DNA of 64,000 nucleotides from Acetobacterium sp. KB-1. GTDB lineage: Bacteria > Bacillota > Clostridia > Eubacteriales > Eubacteriaceae. The stretch is taken from contig NZ_CP030040.1 in NCBI RefSeq assembly GCF_003260995.1, forward strand, positions 602,979 to 666,978. Reading direction: 5' to 3'. The notes beneath the pieces were generated by a model. The model worked only from the letters and a program-made list of their open reading frames with translations. It made no database searches and was not told where the DNA came from. The stretch's first letter is position 1. Each line of letters starts with the position of its first letter. Made by a program: the position numbers and the translations under genes. Below, piece after piece: positions 8,416-17,995 of the stretch.

Positions 8416-9219
8416 TTACTTATCGGTCTTGTAGGTTTCATATAATCGCGTGATTTTACTCACCTTGTTTTCAATTTCATCGATTGCCAGGATAATTCCA
8501 TTGATTTGAACATTTCCAGTTGCGGTAACAAACCGGCTGGGTCTTTTAGTTAGCATCGTGTCAATTATAATCTGGCGATCAACGCCAATAACCCCATCAA
8601 TGGGTCCGGTCATGCCAATATCAGTGATATAGGCAGTTCCACCTTCTAGAATTCGTTCATCGGCGGTTTGAACATGGGTATGGGTTCCATACACCGCTGT
8701 TGCCCAGCTGTCCATAAAATAGCCAAAGGCAATTTTTTCTGAGGTTGCTTCCGCGTGAAAATCAATCAGGACCAGATCAGCGGAGCTTTTTAATGTTCCT
8801 ATTAAAGGCGCCATGGTATTAAAAGGGCAGTTAAGATTGGGCATAAAGATCTGTCCAGATAGATTGATAACACAGATTGTTTTAGAGCCACCATTTTTTA
8901 ATTCACAAGTGAAAAAATCATAACCTTTACCGGGGCACGGATCTGGATAATTCAGAGGCCGGATAATTTGTGGAAAATCAGCGATTGTTTCCAACAATTC
9001 TTTTTGCTGCCAGACATGATTACCCATGGTGATAACATCAATGGGTAAGCTTAACATTTCTTTGGCATTTTTTGTCGAGAGTCCATTTCCACCGGAAGCA
9101 TTTTCGCCATTGACAATGGTAAAATCAATCTGATGCTCCGTGATCAATTGGGGCAATTTTTCTTTTAAAATATTTCGTCCGGGTCTGCCGTAGACATCAC
9201 CGAGTATTAATATATTCAT
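8416..9219 (-). CDS. YmdB-family metallophosphoesterase (2',3'-cyclic nucleotide phosphodiesterase)
   Basis: A 267-residue metallophosphoesterase of the YmdB/TIGR00282 type. Metal-binding motifs appear in order: GDVYGRPGR at residue 7, NGENASGG near 39, MGNHVWQ near 65, FHAEATSEK near 153 and GTHTHVQTAD near 178. The B. subtilis homologue is a 2',3'-cAMP phosphodiesterase that affects biofilm and motility choice. The gene follows rny with a terminator between them, the same order as rny-ymdB in Bacillus. An N-terminal signal is absent, so the protein is cytoplasmic. Confidence 0.92.
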   Translation of the reverse strand: MNILILGDVYGRPGRNILKEKLPQLITEHQIDFTIVNGENASGGNGLSTKNAKEMLSLPIDVITMGNHVWQQKELLETIADFPQIIRPLNYPDPCPGKGYDFFTCELKNGGSKTICVINLSGQIFMPNLNCPFNTMAPLIGTLKSSADLVLIDFHAEATSEKIAFGYFMDSWATAVYGTHTHVQTADERILEGGTAYITDIGMTGPIDGVIGVDRQIIIDTMLTKRPSRFVTATGNVQINGIILAIDEIENKVSKITRLYETYKTDK

Positions 9220-9254
9220 AAATAATTCCTTCTCGCTGGTTAAGAAAACTGATT

Positions 9255-9283
9255 AAAAAAAGGGGAGATCATCTCCCCTTTTT
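9255..9283 (-). terminator. Intrinsic terminator after rny
   Basis: A G/C-rich stem AAAAAGGGGAGAT/ATCTCCCCTTTTT with a minimal loop, lying directly after the rny stop and before ymdB. It may only attenuate, because ymdB has no obvious promoter of its own. Confidence 0.88.
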
Positions 9284-9285
9284 GA

Positions 9286-10830
9286 CTATTTAGCGTAGTC
9301 GCTTGCTCTTGTTTCGCGAATTAGATTAACCTTAATGTTCCCGGGATATTCCATTTCTGCTTCAATTTTCTTAGCAATATCACGTGATAGTAAAATCATC
9401 TCGTCATCGTCAACTTCATTTGGTTTTACCATAATTCTTACTTCACGTCCAGCTTGAATAGCATATGACTTCTCAACGCCTTCAAATGACATGGCAATGG
9501 TTTCAAGCTCCTGTAATCTTTGGATATAAGAAACGAGTGTTTCTCTTCTTGCACCAGGACGTGCTGCTGAAATGGCGTCTGCGGACTGAACAAGAACTGC
9601 TTCCATTGTTCGTGCTTCAACATCACCATGATGAGCTTCTACAGCATGAATGACATTTTTATTTTCTTTGTATTTTTTTAATACATTGACTCCAATTTCA
9701 ACATGGGGTCCTTCGACCTCATGATCAATAGCTTTTCCAATATCGTGTAATAATCCTGCTCGTTTAGCGACCTTGATGTTACCATCCAATTCAGCCGCCA
9801 TAATGCCAGCCAAATGGGATACTTCAATGGAATGCTTTAATACATTTTGACCATAACTGGTTCTGTATTTTAGTCTTCCCAACAGTCTTACGATCTCAGG
9901 ATGCAGGCCATGAATTCCAGTATCAAAACAAGCTTGTTCCCCAACTTCTTTGATATGATTTTCTACTTCTTTTTGTGATTTCTTTACCATCTCTTCGATT
10001 CTGGCGGGATGAATTCGACCATCAATAATTAGTTTTTCTAAGGACAGTCTGGCAACTTCCCGGCGGATGGGATCAAAACCGGAAAGAATGACGGCTTCTG
10101 GGGTGTCATCAATGATCAGGTCAATTCCTGTTAGTGTTTCTAATGTTCGGATATTTCGACCTTCTCGACCAATAATACGGCCCTTCATCTCGTCATTTGG
10201 TAAGTTGACAACCGTTATGGTTTGTTCTGCCACATGATCTGCTGCACAACGTTGAATGGACTGTGAAATGAGTTCTTTCGCTTTTTTATCAGCAACAGCC
10301 TTTGATTCAACTTCGATTTGACGGATCATAATTGCAGCTTCTCGTCGTGTATCCTTACTGATATCTTCAAGCAGAATTTCTTTTGCTTCGTCATAAGTAA
10401 GACCGGATATACGTTCAAGTTCCTTAACCTGCTCATCATATAAGCTATCCACTTTTTCTTTTTTCTTTTCAATTTCTTTGCCTCTTTTGGTGAGGGCATC
10501 TTCATTGCGTTCTAAATTTGTTAGTTTTTTCTCAAGATTCTCTTCTTTTTGAATAAGTCGATTTTCAAGTTTCTGAAGCTCGGCTCTGCGTTCTCGGTTA
10601 TCTTTTTCAAGTGATTCTTTTAATTTTAAGGATTCTTCCTTAGCGTCAAAAAGAATTTCCTTTTTTAAAGTTTCTCCTTCTTTTACGGCATCATTCACAA
10701 TCGTTGTTGCGGTCAATTCAGCATTCCTTATCTTGCCTTCGGCAATATTCTTGCGCACAAAATAACCAACTCCAAACGCTGCGATAATACCAATGAATAA
10801 AATAATTGTTAGTATGTCTATAATTTTCAC
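9286..10830 (-). CDS. rny: Ribonuclease Y
   Basis: A 514-residue membrane-anchored endoribonuclease that starts bulk mRNA decay. It has an N-terminal transmembrane helix (residues 5-26), a long Lys/Glu-rich coiled coil to about residue 180, a KH RNA-binding domain with [11 protein letters not shown], and an HD domain with [15 protein letters not shown]. The reading frame can begin with GTG at 10830, but the AAGGAGG ribosome site runs into that codon. An ATT at 10824 lies five bases from the site, and no ATG is in reach. A TTGACA/TAAAAT promoter lies just upstream. A terminator separates it from ymdB. Confidence 0.95.
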   Translation of the reverse strand: MKIIDILTIILFIGIIAAFGVGYFVRKNIAEGKIRNAELTATTIVNDAVKEGETLKKEILFDAKEESLKLKESLEKDNRERRAELQKLENRLIQKEENLEKKLTNLERNEDALTKRGKEIEKKKEKVDSLYDEQVKELERISGLTYDEAKEILLEDISKDTRREAAIMIRQIEVESKAVADKKAKELISQSIQRCAADHVAEQTITVVNLPNDEMKGRIIGREGRNIRTLETLTGIDLIIDDTPEAVILSGFDPIRREVARLSLEKLIIDGRIHPARIEEMVKKSQKEVENHIKEVGEQACFDTGIHGLHPEIVRLLGRLKYRTSYGQNVLKHSIEVSHLAGIMAAELDGNIKVAKRAGLLHDIGKAIDHEVEGPHVEIGVNVLKKYKENKNVIHAVEAHHGDVEARTMEAVLVQSADAISAARPGARRETLVSYIQRLQELETIAMSFEGVEKSYAIQAGREVRIMVKPNEVDDDEMILLSRDIAKKIEAEMEYPGNIKVNLIRETRASDYAK

Positions 10831-10879
10831 CTCCTTATAAACTATTTGCTATGTTTCTAATCTACTCATCATGATCTAT

Positions 10880-10908
10880 ATTTTATACTCTTTTGAAAAT
10901 AGTGTCAA
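10880..10908 (-). promoter_or_regulatory. Sigma-A-type promoter of rny
   Basis: On the minus strand TTGACA (10903-10908), a 17-bp spacer and TAAAAT (10880-10885), about 50 bases before the rny start and just after the recA terminator. Confidence 0.75.
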
Positions 10909-10945
10909 GAAACAAAGGCCACTCAAAGGGGTTATTTTTAATAAT

Positions 10946-10980
10946 TCAAAAAAAGAACCTCGAAAAGGTTCTTTTTTGAA
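10946..10980 (-). terminator. Intrinsic terminator of recA
   Basis: An inverted repeat TTCAAAAAAGAACCT/AGGTTCTTTTTTTGAA with a small loop and a long T-run on the minus strand, 25 bases past the recA stop. Confidence 0.9.
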
Positions 10981-11005
10981 TGGTTTTCCTGATTAATTCA
11001 TTATT

Positions 11006-12088
11006 TTATTCAATATCGTCATTAGCCATCAAGTTTTCTTCGATGTCTTCAGGTTCAGCAACAATCTTACTAAGTGCATTTTTTTCACGTATTTCTTTTT
11101 CAATGGTATTAGCAACTTCAGGATTGGCCATTAGGTATTCTTTTGAATTATCACGGCCCTGTCCCAATCGTTGTTCATTATAAGAAAACCAGGATCCAGA
11201 CTTATCGACAATACCAAAGTCCACTCCTACATCCAAAAGATCACCTTCTTTTGAGATGCCTTTGCCATACATGATGTCAAATTCTGCCTGTTTAAACGGT
11301 GGCGCAATTTTGTTTTTTACAATTTTAGCCCGGGTCCGGTTACCAACAATTTCGGTGCCCTTTTTAAGGGATTCAATCCGGCGCACATCGATTCGTACCG
11401 AAGCATAAAATTTAAGCGCTTTTCCGCCAGTGGTTGTTTCCGGATTACCAAACATTACCCCAATTTTTTCACGTAACTGATTAATAAAAATCGTTGTCGT
11501 ATTTGATTTTTTTATCACACCGGTCAGTTTTCTTAAGGCTTGAGACATCAGTCGCGCCTGAAGCCCCATATGGGAATCCCCCATTTCACCATCGATTTCG
11601 GCTCGGGGTACCAAAGCCGCAACAGAGTCAATAACCACTACATCAATAGCGTTACTTCTTACCAGGGCTTCAACAATTTCCATAGCTTGTTCACCGGTAT
11701 CAGGCTGCGCAACTAGGAGATTATCAATATCAACCCCTAAAGCTTTTGCATAAGTGGGATCTAAAGCATGCTCCGCATCAACGAAAGCTGCATTTCCACC
11801 AGCTTTTTGCGCTTCTGCAATAATGTGCAACGCAATAGTCGTTTTACCTGAAGATTCAGGTCCATAGATTTCCACAACACGTCCCCGGGGAACGCCGCCG
11901 ACACCCAGTGCCATATCCAAACCGATAGATGATGTAGAAATCACTTCGACATTTAATTTGGCGGCATCATCGCCTAGACGCATCACAGCACCTTTGCCAA
12001 AACTTCTTTCAATGTTTTTTAACGCCGCATCCAACGCTTTTTGTTTATCTGTTAATTCTTCATTATTTGTTTTCGATTTTTCAGCCAT
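11006..12088 (-). CDS. recA: Recombinase RecA
   Basis: A 360-residue RecA, which forms filaments on single-stranded DNA, drives strand exchange and triggers LexA self-cleavage. Visible are the Walker [10 protein letters not shown] near residue 72, the VDAEHALDP segment, the Walker [11 protein letters not shown], and the ALKFYASVR segment. The ATG at 12088 (MAEKSK) is chosen because AGGATGG lies six bases upstream; a TTG two codons earlier is less likely. The gene has a perfect TTGACA-17-TATAAT promoter inside the end of cinA, and a LexA box sits at the transcription start, so SOS control is very likely. A terminator follows. Confidence 0.98.
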   Translation of the reverse strand: MAEKSKTNNEELTDKQKALDAALKNIERSFGKGAVMRLGDDAAKLNVEVISTSSIGLDMALGVGGVPRGRVVEIYGPESSGKTTIALHIIAEAQKAGGNAAFVDAEHALDPTYAKALGVDIDNLLVAQPDTGEQAMEIVEALVRSNAIDVVVIDSVAALVPRAEIDGEMGDSHMGLQARLMSQALRKLTGVIKKSNTTTIFINQLREKIGVMFGNPETTTGGKALKFYASVRIDVRRIESLKKGTEIVGNRTRAKIVKNKIAPPFKQAEFDIMYGKGISKEGDLLDVGVDFGIVDKSGSWFSYNEQRLGQGRDNSKEYLMANPEVANTIEKEIREKNALSKIVAEPEDIEENLMANDDIE

Positions 12089-12112
12089 TTGCAACCATCC
12101 TATTCTTTATTA

Positions 12113-12124
12113 GAACATTCGTTC
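12113..12124 (-). promoter_or_regulatory. LexA (SOS) box in the recA promoter
   Basis: GAACATTCGTTC exactly fits the Gram-positive SOS core GAAC-N4-GTTC and lies just downstream of the recA -10 element, where bound LexA would block initiation. The outer bases (A...T) extend the symmetry by one pair. Confidence 0.85.
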
Positions 12125-12137
12125 TTGTTCTTTTTTT

Positions 12138-12166
12138 ATTATATCTATTTTATTTGGATTTGTCAA
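12138..12166 (-). promoter_or_regulatory. Consensus recA promoter inside the 3' end of cinA
   Basis: TTGACA (12161-12166), a 17-bp spacer and TATAAT (12138-12143) on the minus strand. The -35 hexamer encodes codons of the last five residues of CinA, so the two functions overlap in the same bases. Confidence 0.9.
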
Positions 12167-13391
12167 CTATGGTTTTTCTAATCAAGTGAAAGACTTTATT
12201 GGCAGTTTTTTGTTGGACTACTTTTCTTTCACCATTAAAGTGATAGTGATAGACATCGGTTAATTCATTAAAACACACCCCGATATATACAAGTCCTACC
12301 GGTTTTTTTTCGCTACCCCCTTCAGGGCCAGCAATGCCGGTAACCGAAACACTAAGCATCGATTGTGAAATCTTTTGTAAGTTTTCACACATTTCTCTTG
12401 CAGTTTCAGCACTAACCGCCCCATAGGTGTCTAGGGTTTCTTTTTTTACCCCTAGCAGATTAATTTTTGCTTCATTTGAATAGGTCACAAGTCCAGTTCC
12501 AAATACCATCGAAATACCTGGATACTCGGTAAGTTGGGAGGCAATTAAGCCGCCAGTACAGGATTCGGCCGTAGCCACGCTGATTCTTTTTTCCAATAAT
12601 AATTTGCATACTGTTTCCTGAAGAGATTCCTTTGAAAATGAAAAAATATTTTCTTTAAAACGAGAAAGCATAATCTCCTGATAATGATCAAGTAATGTAT
12701 TTACTTCATTTTCATCACGGCCATTTGCAGTAATGCGAACCAACACTTCGCCCATCTTGGCATAGGTGGCAATGGTTGGATTGACTTGGGCATCAATGAG
12801 ATCCAGCAGACGGTCTTCTGTCGCTGACTCCCCGATGTCTGATAAATTATAATAACGGGAGATCACCAACTGTTGATTGTCCTGTTTTAAAAGGGGTAAG
12901 ACAGCGTCTTCAAAAACCCGAGTCATTTCTCGTGGCGGTCCCGGTAGCATAATAATCACTCGGCCCTGTTCTTTTAAGAGGATCCCCGGAGCGGTTCCAC
13001 AGGGATTAAATAGAATCTCAGCGGTTTCCGGGATGAAAGTCTGCTTGAGATTATTAGGCGTCATGGTAAATTCACGATTTGCAAAATATTGCAGCAAATC
13101 TTCTTTGGTTTTTTCGTCCTGAATAAGCTCTCTTTTGAAGAGTTTAGCAATGACTTCTTTGGTTAAATCATCTTGGGTTGGTCCCAGTCCACCCGTTGTA
13201 ATGATCAGATCACTTCGGTTAAAAGCAATTCTTACCGCTTCCTCCAAACGATTTGGATTATCGCCAACAGTGGTATGAAAATAAACTCGGATACCCAAAA
13301 GGGACAGTTCTCGAGATAAGTATTGGACATTCGTATTAAGGGTATCACCAACTAAAAGCTCCGTACCGACAGAAATCAATTCACATTTCAT
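12150..13391 (-). CDS. cinA: CinA family protein (competence/damage-inducible; nicotinamide-nucleotide amidase)
   Basis: A 413-residue two-domain protein. The N-terminal molybdopterin-binding-like domain (TTGGLGPTQDDLTKEVI near residue 65, MLPGPPREM near 148) is linked in the family to pyrophosphatase activity on ADP-ribose-type substrates. The C-terminal domain (VATAESCTGGLIASQLT near 270) is the NMN amidohydrolase that recycles nicotinamide mononucleotide. It sits between pgsA and recA, the common Firmicutes order in which cinA and recA are linked. Its last codons hold the recA -35 element, so recA can be transcribed both by read-through and from its own promoter. Confidence 0.95.
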   Translation of the reverse strand: MKCELISVGTELLVGDTLNTNVQYLSRELSLLGIRVYFHTTVGDNPNRLEEAVRIAFNRSDLIITTGGLGPTQDDLTKEVIAKLFKRELIQDEKTKEDLLQYFANREFTMTPNNLKQTFIPETAEILFNPCGTAPGILLKEQGRVIIMLPGPPREMTRVFEDAVLPLLKQDNQQLVISRYYNLSDIGESATEDRLLDLIDAQVNPTIATYAKMGEVLVRITANGRDENEVNTLLDHYQEIMLSRFKENIFSFSKESLQETVCKLLLEKRISVATAESCTGGLIASQLTEYPGISMVFGTGLVTYSNEAKINLLGVKKETLDTYGAVSAETAREMCENLQKISQSMLSVSVTGIAGPEGGSEKKPVGLVYIGVCFNELTDVYHYHFNGERKVVQQKTANKVFHLIRKTIVDKSK

Positions 13392-13455
13392 TATTTGTTT
13401 CCTTTCAAAGCCATATCTTATTATTACATAGTAAAATTACTACAGGTTTCGTTTA

Positions 13456-13995
13456 TTACATTGAACGAAATACTTTTTTGTTTAGAATAAGGTAATCAAT
13501 GCCGGAATATAAGGTAAGAATGGTGGCAATATACATCATAATCGTAGCTGCCGGAATATTTATCAGCGAAAATGGCCAATTACCAAAAAGAATCAGGATG
13601 ATGGCAATCATTTGGGAAATCGTTTTAGCTTTCCCCCATTTACTGGCTGCAATGATAATTCCATCAGCCGCAGCCAAAGATCGTAAACCCGTGATGGCAA
13701 ACTCACGAGCAATGATAATAATCACCATCCAGGCTGGAACGGATCCCAACTGGACAAAACAAATCAGTGCTGAACAAACCAGCAATTTATCCGCCAGCGG
13801 GTCCATAAATTTCCCGAAATCAGTCACCAGGTTACGGCTTCTGGCAAGATAGCCATCCAGGCTGTCGGTTAACGCTGCAATAATAAATAAGGCGGCTGCA
13901 AGGGGCTGATGGTATGGAAATTCGATTAGTAACGCTGCGATGAAAAAAGGAATCATGGCCATTCTGACAACGGTAATCTTATTTGGTAAATTCAT
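13456..13995 (-). CDS. pgsA: CDP-diacylglycerol--glycerol-3-phosphate 3-phosphatidyltransferase
   Basis: A 179-residue membrane enzyme that makes phosphatidylglycerol phosphate. The CDP-alcohol phosphatidyltransferase signature is complete, DGYLAR ... GKFMDPLADK near residues 47-70, with all conserved Asp, Gly and Arg residues. Several hydrophobic helices follow. The ATG at 13995 is chosen because AGGAG lies nine bases upstream; the in-frame TTG at 14001 is less likely. It overlaps the rimO end by 17 bases, so the two are translationally coupled, as in other Firmicutes where rimO, pgsA and cinA are consecutive. Confidence 0.95.
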   Translation of the reverse strand: MNLPNKITVVRMAMIPFFIAALLIEFPYHQPLAAALFIIAALTDSLDGYLARSRNLVTDFGKFMDPLADKLLVCSALICFVQLGSVPAWMVIIIIAREFAITGLRSLAAADGIIIAASKWGKAKTISQMIAIILILFGNWPFSLINIPAATIMMYIATILTLYSGIDYLILNKKVFRSM

Positions 13996-15358
13996 TTTCA
14001 ATATCTCCTATCAAATCATATTCTAAAGCATTGACTATCTTAACGGAATAGAAATTTCCGATTGTTAAGGGAGTATTGTGACTGTCGACAAAAACAGTTC
14101 CATCTATTTCTGGAGCATCCCCATAAAAACGACCAAAGTAAGTATCCTCGTCCACCCCTTCGATCAATACTTTTAGGATTTTGCCAATAAAACGCTGCTT
14201 TTGGGCATGCGAAATAGACTGCTGAGTGATCATGATTTCATTATAGCGTTTTTCTTTTTCATCTTCAGGAATTTGATTTTCAAATTTCGCAGCCGGTGTA
14301 TTTTCTTCCTGTGAATATTTAAATACCCCTAAATGATCAAAAGGCAACATTTTTATTTTATTAATCAGCTCAGCATGCTGCTCAGAGGTCTCACCTGGAA
14401 AGCCAGTAATAATTGAGGTTCTCACGACAGCTTCTGGTAGTGTCTTGCGGATTTTACTAATCAAATCAGCTGTCTGTTCAAAGGTCATCTTTCTACCCAT
14501 TCGTTTTAAAACCATATCATTTAGATGCTGAAGTGGAATATCGAAATACGGGCTGATCGATGGATGTTGTTTGACAACAGCTAACAATTTATCAGTGATG
14601 CCTTCCGGGTAGAGATACATCATCCGAATCCAAGTAAACTCGAACTGACTGGCAATTTTTTTAAGTAGGTTTGGTAAGTCTAAATCTTCATCGAGATCTT
14701 TTCCGTATGGTGCAATGTCTTGTCCGATTAGAATTATCTCTTTGATGCCACGTTCCTGGAGGTATTGTAGTTCCTCAAAAATATTCAGGCTGCGACGACT
14801 GCGGTATTTACCTCTTATTTTAGGGATGACGCAATAGGTACAGCCATGGTCGCATCCCTCGCTGATGCGCACAAAAGTCGAAACTGTACCTTCCTTGATA
14901 TAACGCCGGGCTTCAATGATGTCTTTGTCAATATCACCAAAAAATTGCGTCTCAATTCTTTTTTCTTCATTACCGATCGGATCCAAATAATCAGGGTCTG
15001 ATGTGATTTCCAAATAAGTGATTAATTCCAGTATATTGTCAAAATGACCAACCCCTAAAAATCCGTCAATCTCAGGAATTTCTGCTGCAAGCTCTTCGTG
15101 GTAACGTTCTGCCATGCAGCCAGCAACAATTAGTCGTTGACACAAGCCCGAATTTTTATAATCGACATATTCCAGAATGTAATCAATCGATTGCTCCTTT
15201 GCCGATTGGATAAAACAACAGGTATTGACAATAATAATCTCAGCCTTTTTGGGATCAGTGACAATACTATATTTTTTTTCTTCAATTAAGCCTAGCATCA
15301 TTTCTGAGTCAATGGTATTTTTGTCACATCCCAAAGTCGTCATGTGAATAGTCTTCAT
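13979..15358 (-). CDS. rimO: Ribosomal protein S12 methylthiotransferase RimO
   Basis: A 459-residue radical-SAM enzyme that methylthiolates an aspartate of ribosomal protein S12. It has an N-terminal MTTase domain with cysteines for the second cluster (GCDKN, NTCCFI, AGCMAERY), the radical-SAM CX3CX2C motif in GCDHGCTYCVIPK near residue 155, and a C-terminal TRAM-type RNA-binding region. The spacing of motifs and the GCDKNTIDSE start identify RimO rather than MiaB. It follows ftsK by a few bases and overlaps pgsA, so it is part of an operon. Confidence 0.95.
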   Translation of the reverse strand: MKTIHMTTLGCDKNTIDSEMMLGLIEEKKYSIVTDPKKAEIIIVNTCCFIQSAKEQSIDYILEYVDYKNSGLCQRLIVAGCMAERYHEELAAEIPEIDGFLGVGHFDNILELITYLEITSDPDYLDPIGNEEKRIETQFFGDIDKDIIEARRYIKEGTVSTFVRISEGCDHGCTYCVIPKIRGKYRSRRSLNIFEELQYLQERGIKEIILIGQDIAPYGKDLDEDLDLPNLLKKIASQFEFTWIRMMYLYPEGITDKLLAVVKQHPSISPYFDIPLQHLNDMVLKRMGRKMTFEQTADLISKIRKTLPEAVVRTSIITGFPGETSEQHAELINKIKMLPFDHLGVFKYSQEENTPAAKFENQIPEDEKEKRYNEIMITQQSISHAQKQRFIGKILKVLIEGVDEDTYFGRFYGDAPEIDGTVFVDSHNTPLTIGNFYSVKIVNALEYDLIGDIENEFTK

Positions 15359-15364
15359 AGTTAC

Positions 15365-17842
15365 CTACTCTCTTTTTTTAAATTCATCTTCTGTAATTAG
15401 AATTTTCCGGGCTTTGCTACCATTGGGACCGGAAATGATTCCACGATCCTCAAGATCATCAATAATTCGACCTGCTCGGGCGTAACCAACCTGTAGTTTT
15501 CGCTGGAGCATCGAAGTGGACAATTGGTTGTATTCAAAGGCAATATTTAGGGCATCTTCCAGTAAGACGTCTCCTTCTCGGCTTTGTGTTTTTTCCTCAG
15601 GTTCCTGGGAAATAGCTTCCTCGATGGAGGTATCATACTGCAGTCCCTTTTTAATCTTGACAGTATCAATCACCGCGTTTATCTCAGAATCAGATACGTA
15701 GGTACATTGCACGCGGGTCGGCTTCGATTGGCCAACCGGAAAATAGAGCATATCCCCTTTACCAAGGAGCTTCTCAGCCCCACCGGTGTCAAGAATTGTC
15801 CGGGAATCCGTGTTTGATGCCACTGAAAAGGCAATCCGCGATGGAATATTGGCTTTAATCAAGCCGGTAATAACATCGACTGAAGGCCGTTGCGTTGCGA
15901 TGATCAGGTGAATACCGCAGGCTCTTGCTAATTGGGCAATCCGACAGATGGCATTTTCACATTCTTTTGGTGAGGTGATCATTAAGTCGGCCAACTCATC
16001 GATGACGATAACAATTCGAGGTAATTTTTTTTCTCCCGATTTGGTCATCAGCTCGTTATACCCTTCAATATCCCGAACTCCCGCTTCTTTGAAGAGCATA
16101 TAACGATCGGTCATTTCTTTTAATCCCCAATTGAGAGCATAGGATGCTTTTTTGGGATCTGTCACCACTGGAATCAGCAGATGGGGAATGCTGTTATACT
16201 GATTCAATTCCACCATTTTGGGATCGATCATTATAAATCGTAATTCTTCAGGCGATGACTTAAAGATCAGACTAACAATAATACTGTTAATACAGACACT
16301 TTTACCGGATCCTGTCGCTCCAGCAATTAGCATATGAGGCATTTTCCCAATATCACCGATAATGTTTTCGCCTGAAAGGGTTTTACCTAATGCGAAGGTT
16401 AACGGACTCTTGCTGTTAATAAACTGCGGTGTTTCAATAATTTCACGCAGGCCAACAATTTCAGAAACATCATTAGGCACTTCAATGCCAACAGCTGCTT
16501 TCCCGGGTATCGGCGCTTCAATACGAATATCTGAGGTGGCAAGGCTGAGGGCTAGATCACTGGACAGATTAACGAATTTATTGACTTTGACCCCTGGATC
16601 AAGTTGCAATTCAAAACGGGTAATACTTGGGCCTACATTGACCTCGACGATTTTAGCTTTGACCCCAAAATTTTTCAATGTTTCCTCGATGATTTTAGCT
16701 TTCTTAATAACATCGTCTTTTTTTGATTTCTTTTTAGCAGCTGGAGGGTTTAAAAGTGATAAAGAAGGAAAGGTATATTCCTCAGGTTCTGTTTCGAAAT
16801 TAACTGCTGATAAATCCAAAACTTTCGTTTCATCGTCAGCTTTTGTTTCTTTATTTAAATTTTTACTTGCATCTTTATTCAATTCATTTTTAGGGGGGCC
16901 AAAATCCTCAAAATTTGGTGGTTTCAAGAAATTTTCATGAATCTTCATTGGAGTTTCTTTTTCATCTGCATCTTCTTCAATAAAACCAAAAGGATCCTGT
17001 TTAGCTTTCTTTTTTGTAGGAGGTCCAGTTACCGGTTCAAACAATGGTTTCTCAGAGACCTGATGGAGCTGATTAGACTCATTGATCTGATAGGGTTCAA
17101 ACAACGGCGCATTGTCATCATAATCGCCCACCATTGGTATCAGTGTAGTTTCAGAAGTACGTTCCTTAGTGGCTTTAACCTCTTTTTTGATTCGTTGTTT
17201 GTCCCGGATTATATCAATCCGGTCTTTCAGGCGATCTTTGATCGGAGGAGAATTTTCTTTTTTATCCTTGATCAGGTTTAAATATTTTTTTAGACTGTTT
17301 CTGAAAATAAAAATTAATATAATTGCCGAGCTTATCATAACTAACAGCAGCGTACCTTTCACTGCAAATAATTTAACAAAAAGCATTGCCAGGAGAATAC
17401 CGATGATACCACCATATTGGCCATACAGGGCTAAACTAAACAGTTCCGGGATGCTATAGTCCATCAGATTCGGGGCATTAACAGTAAATCCGATCATAAA
17501 ATTCACAAGTAGCAAAAAGACTAAGACAAATGTGGTCCGCCATTCCTCAATTTTATTAAGACACAGCACAACCCCAAGGACAAAAATGAAGATCGACATA
17601 AAAATTGTGAGGGCCCCAAAACAATAACTGAAGGCCTGGCTGACAAAGTTACCAACCATCCCAGCATTAAAGTCGATATATGCATAAATAGAGAAAATAC
17701 CCAGTAGTATTAAAAAGATCCCGACTGCCATATTACTGATAGAAAAACGCTTCACCGTTTTTGCTGCTGGTTTCTTCTTTGTTTTACGTTTATTTGATTT
17801 GTTCTGATTCGTTTTTTTTGTGTTGTTTTTATTTATTGCCAT
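15365..17842 (-). CDS. ftsK: DNA translocase FtsK/SpoIIIE
   Basis: An 825-residue membrane-anchored DNA pump that moves chromosome ends through the closing septum. The N-terminus is Lys-rich, followed by four to five transmembrane helices up to about residue 190. Next come a charged linker, an ATPase motor with Walker A GATGSGKSVCIN and Walker B-like IVIVIDELADL, and a C-terminal winged-helix gamma domain (QLSTSMLQRKLQVGYARAG) that reads orienting DNA sequences. The start is the ATG at 17842 (MAINKNNTKK) with GAGGAG upstream; the open frame continues further but has no ribosome site. A terminator separates it from dut. Confidence 0.95.
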   Translation of the reverse strand: MAINKNNTKKTNQNKSNKRKTKKKPAAKTVKRFSISNMAVGIFLILLGIFSIYAYIDFNAGMVGNFVSQAFSYCFGALTIFMSIFIFVLGVVLCLNKIEEWRTTFVLVFLLLVNFMIGFTVNAPNLMDYSIPELFSLALYGQYGGIIGILLAMLFVKLFAVKGTLLLVMISSAIILIFIFRNSLKKYLNLIKDKKENSPPIKDRLKDRIDIIRDKQRIKKEVKATKERTSETTLIPMVGDYDDNAPLFEPYQINESNQLHQVSEKPLFEPVTGPPTKKKAKQDPFGFIEEDADEKETPMKIHENFLKPPNFEDFGPPKNELNKDASKNLNKETKADDETKVLDLSAVNFETEPEEYTFPSLSLLNPPAAKKKSKKDDVIKKAKIIEETLKNFGVKAKIVEVNVGPSITRFELQLDPGVKVNKFVNLSSDLALSLATSDIRIEAPIPGKAAVGIEVPNDVSEIVGLREIIETPQFINSKSPLTFALGKTLSGENIIGDIGKMPHMLIAGATGSGKSVCINSIIVSLIFKSSPEELRFIMIDPKMVELNQYNSIPHLLIPVVTDPKKASYALNWGLKEMTDRYMLFKEAGVRDIEGYNELMTKSGEKKLPRIVIVIDELADLMITSPKECENAICRIAQLARACGIHLIIATQRPSVDVITGLIKANIPSRIAFSVASNTDSRTILDTGGAEKLLGKGDMLYFPVGQSKPTRVQCTYVSDSEINAVIDTVKIKKGLQYDTSIEEAISQEPEEKTQSREGDVLLEDALNIAFEYNQLSTSMLQRKLQVGYARAGRIIDDLEDRGIISGPNGSKARKILITEDEFKKRE

Positions 17843-17878
17843 TGGTCTCCTCGAATTTATATTAAACGATATAATGAT

Positions 17879-17908
17879 AAAAAAGGTGCAGGTAAACCTG
17901 CACCTTTT
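17879..17908 (-). terminator. Intrinsic terminator between dut and ftsK
   Basis: A 12-bp perfect stem AAAAGGTGCAGG/CCTGCACCTTTT with a 4-nt loop and a T-run on the minus strand, about 90 bases past the dut stop. Confidence 0.92.
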
Positions 17909-17995
17909 GATTATGTTATAAGATAAGATTGGAAAGCGGTGCAGCAATCAATGAAGTTTCACGACTTTAGCTTATTTTAATGAGATCCGCAGCGT

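Noticed and set aside
12877-13122. Plus-strand frames inside cinA, pgsA, pnp, infB and nusA
   Set aside because: All are antisense shadows of clearly identified genes, without ribosome sites or recognisable domains.
16362-16940. 192-codon open frame on the plus strand
   Set aside because: It lies antisense to ftsK and gives no recognisable protein; the length comes from the low-complexity, stop-poor linker region of ftsK.
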